Source: Aquipuribacter hungaricus
GTDB lineage: Bacteria > Actinomycetota > Actinomycetes > Actinomycetales > JBBAYJ01
Direction: 5' to 3' (one strand)
DNA: 64,000 nucleotides
Assembly (NCBI RefSeq): GCF_042663885.1
Contig: NZ_JBHSXV010000001.1
Shown here one piece after another: positions 1 to 6,563 of this stretch. How positions within the stretch are numbered: the first letter of the stretch is position 1; each line of letters opens with the position of its first letter. The notes beneath the pieces were generated by a model, which was given only the letters and a program-made list of their open reading frames with translations, did no database searches and was not told where the DNA came from. A program made the position numbers and the translations under genes.

Positions 1-1131
1 GGGCAGGGAGTCCAGCCGGGTGCGGGTGCGCTCGCCGAACGAGGTGGGGGCGACGAGCGCGCGGAGCTCCTCGGCGTCCAGGCGCAGCCACTCCCGCATG
101 GCCTGCAGCGTGCGCTCCTCGCCGGCCGAGGGGTGGTGGGCCTCCCAGCGGGCGCGGTAGCCGTCGGGGGCGAGGACGTCGACGGCCTCGACCGGGCCGT
201 GGGTGAACACCTTGCGCACCCGCGAGGCGGCGAGCTCGAGCAGCGCCTTGCGGACGGCCACCTCCCGGTCCGGGTGGGTGCCCTCGCCCGCGGCGGTGAC
301 CACGAGCGGGTGCACCGGCTCCGGCCCGCCGGGCCGTTCGGCGCCCACGGCGTAGACGTTGACGACGCCGAGGTCGACCGAGGCGAGCTTGACGGTGACC
401 TCGACGCCGGCCGCGTCGAACGCCGCCAGCGCAGCCAGGCTCACCGGGTCCCGCAGCTGCTCACGGCCGGGACCGAGGTCCACGACGTCGCCGGCGTCCA
501 GGGCACGGAACCGCAGCCCGTTGCCGTCGCGCTGGAGGAGCTCGAGCAGCCCGTGCCCGACCGCCCACGCCAGGTCCTGCCCGGCGCCCAGGCCGTTGGT
601 GATGGGCGTGACCAGCCAGCCGCCCTCGGGCGCCCCGCCCGGAACGTCGTCCCCGCTGACCGCGACCGCCTCCGCCGGCACCCAGACCTGCTCACCGGGG
701 GCGCCGTCGCTCCAGCGCCGCAGCGGCAGCCAGCGCAGCGGCCGGTCGGGGTCGACGTCCGCGCCGGCGTCCACCGGCAGGGTCACCGGGTCCACGACGG
801 CGTCCGCGCCGTGCCGGCGCCGCATGGCCGCGGTGCTCGCGGTCTCGGGCGCGCTGCGGCGGACCGAGCGCGACAGCTGGGCGGACTCCGTCATCTCCCC
901 GAGCGCGGACAGCCGTGCCGCCAGCGGGTCCGGGCCGTAGCCGATGCCGCCGGCGGGGGCGTCGCGCACCCCGTCGGGCCCGCCGCCGGGGGCGGGGTAG
1001 GACGAGGCGGCGTGCACCGGCAGCCCGACGCGGTCCAGCGCCGTGATGTCGAAGTCCTCGTGGCTGCCCGCCGGGAGCGCGGCGAGCATCCGGTCGGCGA
1101 CGGGGGAGGCCAGGTCGGGCTGGTCGGTCAT
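1..1131 (-). CDS. YcaO-domain protein, C-terminus cut by window edge
   Basis: The 377 visible codons start at ATG 1131 with AGAGGA about nine bases upstream. Around residues 175-210 the protein reads ITNGLGAGQDLAWAVGHGLL followed by ELLQRDGNG. This resembles the YcaO signature, in which an allelic run ends in ERD, but Q replaces the usual E. YcaO enzymes activate amide backbones with ATP to make azolines or thioamides; others have unknown roles. No precursor-peptide gene or cyclodehydratase partner is visible. The gene follows the acyltransferase by 91 bases on the same strand, so it may close a larA-like/plsC/ycaO operon. Substrate unknown; the family call is moderately sure. Confidence 0.75.
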   Translation of the reverse strand, partial: MTDQPDLASPVADRMLAALPAGSHEDFDITALDRVGLPVHAASSYPAPGGGPDGVRDAPAGGIGYGPDPLAARLSALGEMTESAQLSRSVRRSAPETASTAAMRRRHGADAVVDPVTLPVDAGADVDPDRPLRWLPLRRWSDGAPGEQVWVPAEAVAVSGDDVPGGAPEGGWLVTPITNGLGAGQDLAWAVGHGLLELLQRDGNGLRFRALDAGDVVDLGPGREQLRDPVSLAALAAFDAAGVEVTVKLASVDLGVVNVYAVGAERPGGPEPVHPLVVTAAGEGTHPDREVAVRKALLELAASRVRKVFTHGPVEAVDVLAPDGYRARWEAHHPSAGEERTLQAMREWLRLDAEELRALVAPTSFGERTRTRLDSLP

Positions 1132-1222
1132 GGCGCCCATCCTCTGGGGGACCGGTGCGGACGGCGACCGGGCCCGCCGCCTCCCGGCGCGGGGACGGGC
1201 GACCAGCCGACCGCCCGCGACG

Positions 1223-2161
1223 TCAGCGCCAGACGGTGCGGCGGCCCCGTCGCTCCGGTGGCCGGGAGGTCTCCCACACCCGGCGCCAGCGGGACACGTC
1301 GGGCCCGCTGGTCGGGGCGTTGCCGGCGCCCGAGGCGCGCAGCCGCGAGGAGTACCAGTCGCTGCTGTCCTCGTCGAGCAGGCCGGCCATCGCGGCCTGG
1401 ATGCGGCGGGTGAAGTCGCGCGGGCCCTCGCCCTCGAGCGCGACGACCGGGTCGCCGTAGCGGATGCTCACCGGCGGGCGGCCGCGGGAGGGCCAGCCCT
1501 GCTCGTGCGGCATCGCGTTGAACGTCCCTCGGATGGCGATGGGGACGACCGGGACGCCGGCGCCGATCGCCGTGAACGCGGCACCGAGCTTGAACTGCCC
1601 GGTCCAGCCGTCGCGGGAGCGCGTGCCCTCGGGGTAGACGACGATCGACCAGCCGTCCTTGAGCAGGTACCCCGGGGTGCTCGACAGCGACCCGCCGCGG
1701 CGCTCGATGGGGAAGGTGTTGAAGAGGATCGCCGAGCCGGCCGCCCGCCACCACGTGTCGAAGAAGTAGTCCGCGGCCGCCGCGACGGCCGTCTTCCGCC
1801 GCCACCGCGCGGGCAGCGTGTTCATGATGAGCGGGGTGTCGACGTGGCTGGAGTGGTTGGCCACGAACACGACGGGTCCGTCGATCCGGTCGAGGACGTC
1901 CGTGCCGTGGGCGTGGACGGCGACCGTGGAGCGCAGCAGCGAGTTCATGCCGACGCCCAGCACGACCTCGCGGGCAGCCCGTGCGGCCGGCCCGCGCGCC
2001 CAGCGGGTGGGGAACACCCGCGTCGACCGTGCCGGGACGAACGGCTCGGCCGAGCGGGGCACGAGCGCCCGGCGGCCGACGCCCCAGCGCCAGCCCCGGG
2101 CGACCGTGCGGACGTCGCGGACGCCGTCGCGGACGAACGAGACGGGGGTGGTCCGGCTCAC
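1223..2161 (-). CDS. PlsC-type lysophospholipid acyltransferase
   Basis: A 312-residue protein of the 1-acyl-glycerol-3-phosphate acyltransferase (LPLAT) superfamily, which moves an acyl chain from acyl-CoA or acyl-ACP to a hydroxyl acceptor at the membrane. The HX4D catalytic motif is in NHSSHVDTP (H103, D108), and the acceptor-binding EGTR motif is in YPEGTRSRDG (E178-R181). The GTG start at 2161 overlaps the TGA of the upstream LarA-like gene as GTGA, implying translational coupling. About 80 residues precede the catalytic core, longer than a minimal PlsC, and no strong membrane segment is seen there. It could make phosphatidic acid or acylate a specialised product of the neighbouring genes. 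Confidence 0.9.
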   Translation of the reverse strand: MSRTTPVSFVRDGVRDVRTVARGWRWGVGRRALVPRSAEPFVPARSTRVFPTRWARGPAARAAREVVLGVGMNSLLRSTVAVHAHGTDVLDRIDGPVVFVANHSSHVDTPLIMNTLPARWRRKTAVAAAADYFFDTWWRAAGSAILFNTFPIERRGGSLSSTPGYLLKDGWSIVVYPEGTRSRDGWTGQFKLGAAFTAIGAGVPVVPIAIRGTFNAMPHEQGWPSRGRPPVSIRYGDPVVALEGEGPRDFTRRIQAAMAGLLDEDSSDWYSSRLRASGAGNAPTSGPDVSRWRRVWETSRPPERRGRRTVWR

Positions 2162-3747
2162 GTGACGTCCGCCACCAGGTGCGGCGGGTTGTGCAGGTAC
2201 GTGATGGACGGGTCGGGACCGACGGTGTCGGAGACCATCTCCAGCGCGTCCTGCAGCGTGGTGGCCGCGCGGAAGCCCATCCGCGCGCAGGTCGCCCGGT
2301 CCCCGCCGACCCACACGACGTTGCGGCCGCTGCCCAGATGGTCCAGGGCGTGGGCGATCCAGTACCACATGTAGAACGGGTGGACGCCGTGATAGGCGTA
2401 GCTCGTCCGGTACAGGTGGACGTACCAGGGGTCGGTCGCGTACCGCTCCTCGAACTGCTTCTCGATGACCTGCGGGTCGGTCGAGGTCGACAGCACCTCC
2501 TCGAAGAAGTCCACGTACGAGGGGTGGTGGAGCTGGTTGAACTCCTTCGCGACCGGGTGGTACAGGATCACCGCGCCGCCCTGCCGGACGACGGGCTGGC
2601 CCCGGTAGGAGTTGAAGTAGTAGCCCAGGCCCATGCAGGCGGCCAGGACCGGGTTCATCGTCGAGTTGACGTTGTACGGCCCGACGAACGGGACGCCGAG
2701 GACCATGACGTCGCTCTGCCCCTGGACCGGGACGAGCTGCTGGCGGTGGACCGCGGCGATGGTCTTCTCGTGCACGGCCTCGACCTCGCCGGCGACGACG
2801 CCGGTGAGCCCGTAGGCGGACTTCATCGAGTGGAACGCACGGTGCTTGACCCGGGCGGGGGCGATCGCCAGGCCGCGACGGACGCCCACGAAGCGCGCCT
2901 GGTCGGCGATGTTCCACTCCCACTCGCGCTTCTGCAGGAACGAGTACGAGTCCGGGAAGATCGTGTTGTCGAGCGTGGTCTCGATCTGGAACACCTTGAC
3001 GTGCTCGGCGACGACCTTGCCCATGCGCCAGGCGCTGGAGTGCAGGGCCGAGGCCTTGTGGTCCATGAACGACCGGCTCGCGACCATCGTCTTCGGGTTG
3101 TGGTGGTGGCGCAGGCTCGAGTACGGCGCCAGGCCGATCGCGACGGACTTGTGGCCGCCGTCCATCGCCACGAGGTTGACGTTGACGTAGACGAGCAGGT
3201 CCGACTCGGCCGACCGCTTGTGGATCTGGACGTCCTCGTCGTGGCGCGTCTTGCCGAGCGTGGCGATGCCATCGCGGTCCTCGGCGTCGAAGTTGTACAG
3301 CGCGCCCTGGGGGAAGAAGCTGCGGAAGACGCGCTCGCCGACGATGTGCTTGAGCTCGTCCGGGGTGAGGCGGCGGTGCAGGGCGTTGGCGCTGACCAGC
3401 TCGACGTCGTCGACGCCGGCCGCCGCGGCCATCTCCAGGACGGCCTCGATGATGCGCTGCCGGATGTCGGGGCTCCGCATCGGCGGCAGCGGGATGGAGA
3501 TGTCGTCGAACGCGATCGTCAGGCGCATCCCGGCGAACAGCTGGGACGGCAGCGGGTCCTGGCCCTCGGGGTGCAGCAGCGCCTGCTGGATGGCCTCGTC
3601 GACGTCGGGGACGGTCGGCACGCTCTCCGGCGGGTAGACGACCCGCGTCCCCCGTGGGAACCGCTCGAGCCGGAACCCCTCGCCCTCGTGCACCACGAGC
3701 GGCGGGGTCCGGTCGTCCACCTCGAGCACGAAACCGGGACGCGTCAT
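2158..3747 (-). CDS. LarA-like (DUF2088, lactate racemase N-terminal domain) protein
   Basis: A 529-residue protein related to the nickel-pincer lactate racemase LarA. Conserved-looking sites are NALHRRLTPDELKH (H124) and MDGGHKSVAIGLAPYSSLRH (K200, histidines 214-216), matching the catalytic and pincer-lysine regions of LarA. No larB, larC or larE cofactor gene is in the window, so racemase activity is not established. Actinobacterial members of this family are, as I recall, often found near acyltransferases, HAD phosphatases and acyl reductases, and a PlsC gene follows here with a GTGA overlap. No Shine-Dalgarno is evident before ATG 3747; instead a 12-base element ends seven bases upstream. 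Substrate unknown. Confidence 0.85.
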   Translation of the reverse strand: MTRPGFVLEVDDRTPPLVVHEGEGFRLERFPRGTRVVYPPESVPTVPDVDEAIQQALLHPEGQDPLPSQLFAGMRLTIAFDDISIPLPPMRSPDIRQRIIEAVLEMAAAAGVDDVELVSANALHRRLTPDELKHIVGERVFRSFFPQGALYNFDAEDRDGIATLGKTRHDEDVQIHKRSAESDLLVYVNVNLVAMDGGHKSVAIGLAPYSSLRHHHNPKTMVASRSFMDHKASALHSSAWRMGKVVAEHVKVFQIETTLDNTIFPDSYSFLQKREWEWNIADQARFVGVRRGLAIAPARVKHRAFHSMKSAYGLTGVVAGEVEAVHEKTIAAVHRQQLVPVQGQSDVMVLGVPFVGPYNVNSTMNPVLAACMGLGYYFNSYRGQPVVRQGGAVILYHPVAKEFNQLHHPSYVDFFEEVLSTSTDPQVIEKQFEERYATDPWYVHLYRTSYAYHGVHPFYMWYWIAHALDHLGSGRNVVWVGGDRATCARMGFRAATTLQDALEMVSDTVGPDPSITYLHNPPHLVADVT

Positions 3748-3754
3748 GCCGGGT

Positions 3755-3766
3755 ATCCAACCACCC
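3755..3766 (-). promoter_or_regulatory. GGGTGGTTGGAT element upstream of larA-like gene
   Basis: On the minus strand GGGTGGTTGGAT ends seven bases before the ATG at 3747. The identical 12-mer lies six bases before the acyl-reductase/HAD start at 22062, and a near copy precedes the alcohol dehydrogenase. It may be a -10 element of leaderless promoters or a regulator site. Confidence 0.5.
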
Positions 3767-3850
3767 GGCGGTGGAGGTCCCGCCCCCGCGCCCTCGTGTG
3801 CTGGCGCCCCGCGCCTGGGGACGGGCCCGTCCTCGCGCGCGGGTCACGAC

Positions 3851-3913
3851 GGTGAGAGCGGCCGGACGACGGGGACACGCCGACGGCCGCCGTCGGACGG
3901 CTGCTCTCGTGCC
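3851..3913. repeat. Intergenic palindromic repeat, copy A
   Basis: An imperfect inverted repeat of about 62 bases between the larA-like and AbiEi-like genes. The arms are GAGAGCGGCCG and CGGCTGCTCTC, with GGACACGCCGACGG in the centre. It aligns without gaps to copy B at 4836-4896 at roughly 80% identity. It can fold as a long hairpin. Confidence 0.7.
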
Positions 3914-3972
3914 GGGCCGCGTCGTCCACAGGGCGCCGGCGCGTCCGGGACGGTAGGGGGCAGGCTCGGCCG

Positions 3973-4839
3973 GTGAGGTGGGACGACCTGGTGTGGACCC
4001 GGGAGCGGGCCCTGAGGGAGGGGGTGCCGCGCGAGCGGCTGACCGGTCCGGAGTTCGTGCGCGTGGTCCGGGGTCGGTACCTGGAGGCCGTGTGGGCGGA
4101 CGACCTGCGGGCCCGGTGCGCTGCTGTGCTCGACGCGACCACCCCCGGTGCCTGCCTCAGCCACTGGACCGCCCTCGGGCTGCGCGGTCTGCCCGTCCCC
4201 GGACCGGTCGCGGGTGCCGTGCACGTCACCGTGCCCGCCGGCGCGGCCGTGCCCTACGGGGCCGGCGTCCACGGGCACCGGGCGACCTCGCTGCCGGTGT
4301 ACGAGCTGGAGGGGCTGCCGGTGACCGGCGCCGTCCGGGCATGGTGCGACGCCGCCGCGCTGGCACCGCGGCTGGAGGACCTCGTGGCGGTCGGCGACGC
4401 GCTCGCCAGGCGGCGACCCACGACGCGACGCGACATCGGCCTCGTGCTGTCCGCCCGTCCCCGGGGTCGTGGGACCGCGCTGGGCCGTCGGGCGCTCGCG
4501 CTGCTCGACGAGCGCGCCGAGTCGCCGCAAGAGTCCAGGCTGCGGGTCGCGCTGACCCTCGCCGGGCTCGCTCCTCCGGCCGTCAACCACGTCGTGCGGG
4601 ACGCCGCCGGGCGGCACGTGGCCCGCGTCGACCTGGCCTGGCCGGACCACCGGGTGGCGGTCGAGTACGACGGCGACCACCACCGGGGGACGGCGCAGTG
4701 GGCGGCGGACGTCGCCCGCCGGGAGGCGCTGGAGCGGCTCGGGTGGGTGGTCGTCGTGGTCCTCGCCGCCGACCTCCGCGGACCGGTGGAGCACCTGGTC
4801 GCCCGTATTTCCGCCCGCCTCGCGCTGCAGGCCGCGTGA
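3973..4839 (+). CDS. AbiEi/DUF559-type protein (antitoxin-like with Vsr-like C-terminal domain)
   Basis: A 288-residue protein from GTG 3973. The N-terminus (about 1-90) resembles the AbiEi-type winged-helix region of many actinobacterial single genes: WTRERALREGV, then VRGRYLEA. The C-terminus (about 195-285) reads RVDLAWPDHRVAVEYDGDHH and then RREALERLGWVVVVV, the PD-(D/E)XK-like DUF559 endonuclease signature. No AbiEii-type toxin gene is adjacent, so antitoxin function is doubtful. The gene is bracketed by palindromic repeats A and B, and copy B overlaps its stop codon. Biological role unknown. Confidence 0.75.
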   Translation: MRWDDLVWTRERALREGVPRERLTGPEFVRVVRGRYLEAVWADDLRARCAAVLDATTPGACLSHWTALGLRGLPVPGPVAGAVHVTVPAGAAVPYGAGVHGHRATSLPVYELEGLPVTGAVRAWCDAAALAPRLEDLVAVGDALARRRPTTRRDIGLVLSARPRGRGTALGRRALALLDERAESPQESRLRVALTLAGLAPPAVNHVVRDAAGRHVARVDLAWPDHRVAVEYDGDHHRGTAQWAADVARREALERLGWVVVVVLAADLRGPVEHLVARISARLALQAA

Positions 4840-4896
4840 GATCGTCCGAGTGACGGCGACACGCCGACGCGGGCCGTCAGACGGCCGATCTCGTGG
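4836..4896. repeat. Intergenic palindromic repeat, copy B
   Basis: An inverted repeat with arms TGAGATCG and CGATCTCG, centred on TGACGGCGACACGCCG. It starts at the stop codon of the AbiEi-like gene and fills the space before the convergent nnaR-like gene, so it could also act as a bidirectional terminator. The 16-base core recurs exactly, on the other strand, in copy D (18297-18360). Confidence 0.7.
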
Positions 4897-4930
4897 ACCG
4901 CACGCCGGGCGCTCGCGGCCGCCGGGCGGG

Positions 4931-6172
4931 TCAGTACGCGCCGGAGGGGTCGTAGGCGAGGCGGTAGCCGCGCTTGACGACGGTCTGGACCAGGGTGGGG
5001 ACGCCCAGGCAGGAGCGGAGGCGGGCGACGGCCATCTCCACGGCGTGCTCGTCGCCGGTGCCGGGCAGGGCGGCGGCGAGCTCGGTGCGGGTGAGGACGT
5101 GGCCCGGCCGCTGGGCGAGGGCGCGCAGGACCGCGAGCTGGGTCGGGCGGACCTCGCGGAAGGCGTCGTCCAGGCGCACCCCCGTCGCGAGGACCGTGAG
5201 GCGGTGCCCGGCGACGTGCAGGGGGCGGGCGTCGCGGGCGGGCAGCGCGTCGGCGAGCTCGCGGACCATCGAGCCGAGCCGGGCGCGCTCGGGCTGGACG
5301 GTCGGCACGCCGAGCTCCTCGAGCGGGGCCGCGGTCACGGGGCCGACACAGCAGGCGAGCACCCGGCGCGACCGCAGCTGCGCGAGCAGGGCGTCGTGGG
5401 CCTCGAGCACCTCGGCGCGGCGCAGCACCGACACCGCGGCCGGGGCCGAGGTGAAGGTCAGCGCGTCCACGCCGCCTGCCGCCGCGAGCTCGACGAGCTT
5501 GTCCAGGGCGCCCGTGTCCGGCGGGGTCTCCCAGCGGTAGACGGGCACCTCGACGACGTCGGCCCCCGCGCCGTCGAGGGCCTCGACGAGGAACGGCAGC
5601 GGCTCGCCGTGCAGCTGGACGGCGACGCGCGCCCCGGTGAGGTCGGTCGCGAGCAGGTGGGCCAGCACCTCGCTGCTCGACTCCGACGACGGGGACCAGG
5701 CCTCGCGCAGCCCGGCCGCCCGGATCGCCCCGGTCGCCTTGGGGCCGCGGGCGAGGATGCGCGCCGAGGCGAGGGTGCCGCGCAGGTCGTCGCCGATGCC
5801 CCAGCCGTCGGCGGCCTCGAGCCAGCCGCGGAACCCGATGCCGGTCGTCACGACGACGTGGGTCGGGGCGTGGGCGACCAGCGCCTGGCTGGCGGCGAGC
5901 AGCTCGCGGTCGTCGGACAGCGGGAGCAGCCGGATCGCGGTGCCGACGAGGGTCCGGGCGCCGCGCCGCTCGAGCAGGGTGGCCAGCTCGTCCTTGCGGC
6001 GGTCGGCGGTGATCCCGACCAGGTAGCCCTCCAGGGGCCGGCTGCCCACCTCGGCGACGGGACGGCCCGCACCCGCCCCGGCCGTCACGGCGGACGGTCC
6101 GGCCGATGGCTCGTCCCCGGTCAGCGCGTCGGGGGCGACCCGCTGCGACGGCGGGGCCGGCTCAGCCGTCAC
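4931..6172 (-). CDS. nnaR: NnaR-like regulator: HemD (uroporphyrinogen-III synthase) domain plus winged helix
   Basis: A 413-residue protein from GTG 6172, overlapping the nirD stop region by 11 bases. Residues about 45-300 form a HemD-type fold (GYLVGITADRRKDELATLLE, HVVVTTGIGFRGW, ALTFTSAPAAVSVL). The last 95 or so residues form an OmpR-type winged helix ending in VVKRGYRLAYD. This architecture is that of the actinobacterial nitrate/nitrite assimilation regulator NnaR (Mycobacterium smegmatis, Streptomyces; relative Rv0260c). Its position as the last gene of the nir operon fits that role. Whether it retains synthase activity cannot be told from sequence. Confidence 0.88.
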   Translation of the reverse strand: MTAEPAPPSQRVAPDALTGDEPSAGPSAVTAGAGAGRPVAEVGSRPLEGYLVGITADRRKDELATLLERRGARTLVGTAIRLLPLSDDRELLAASQALVAHAPTHVVVTTGIGFRGWLEAADGWGIGDDLRGTLASARILARGPKATGAIRAAGLREAWSPSSESSSEVLAHLLATDLTGARVAVQLHGEPLPFLVEALDGAGADVVEVPVYRWETPPDTGALDKLVELAAAGGVDALTFTSAPAAVSVLRRAEVLEAHDALLAQLRSRRVLACCVGPVTAAPLEELGVPTVQPERARLGSMVRELADALPARDARPLHVAGHRLTVLATGVRLDDAFREVRPTQLAVLRALAQRPGHVLTRTELAAALPGTGDEHAVEMAVARLRSCLGVPTLVQTVVKRGYRLAYDPSGAY

Positions 6173-6563
6173 GGGCCACCTCGCCCAGCCGCAGCAGCAC
6201 CGTGCCGTCGACCACCCGGACCTCGTGCACGGGCACCCGGGTCCCGGGCTGCTCGAGGCAGCGGCCGGTCGCCAGGTCGAAGTGCTGCTTGTACAACGGC
6301 GAGGCGACCATCGGGGAGCCGTCGCGGGTGCCGACGATGCCCCGGGCCAGCACCTGCACGCCAGAGAACGGGTCGAGGTTGCCGACCGCCCGGACCGAGC
6401 CGTCGAGCAGCCGGAACAGGGCGACCTGCTCGCCGTCGACGAGCGCGGCGGCACCGCGCTCGGGGGCCAGGTCGTCGACGCGGCAGACCGCCAGCCACGG
6501 CCGCCCGGGATCGACCACCTGGGCGGGGACCCCGCCCACCAGGACCTCGTCGAGCGTGCTCAT
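6162..6563 (-). CDS. nirD: Nitrite reductase (NADH) small subunit NirD
   Basis: A 133-residue Rieske-like NirD. PLYKQHFDLATGRCLEQPGT and VPVHEVRVVDGTVLL are typical of the family. As is usual for NirD, the residues that would bind a Rieske cluster are not complete, so it is a structural partner of NirB. The start ATG 6563 overlaps the nirB stop as ATGA. The end overlaps the GTG start of the nnaR-like gene, so the three are probably cotranslated. Confidence 0.95.
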   Translation of the reverse strand: MSTLDEVLVGGVPAQVVDPGRPWLAVCRVDDLAPERGAAALVDGEQVALFRLLDGSVRAVGNLDPFSGVQVLARGIVGTRDGSPMVASPLYKQHFDLATGRCLEQPGTRVPVHEVRVVDGTVLLRLGEVARDG

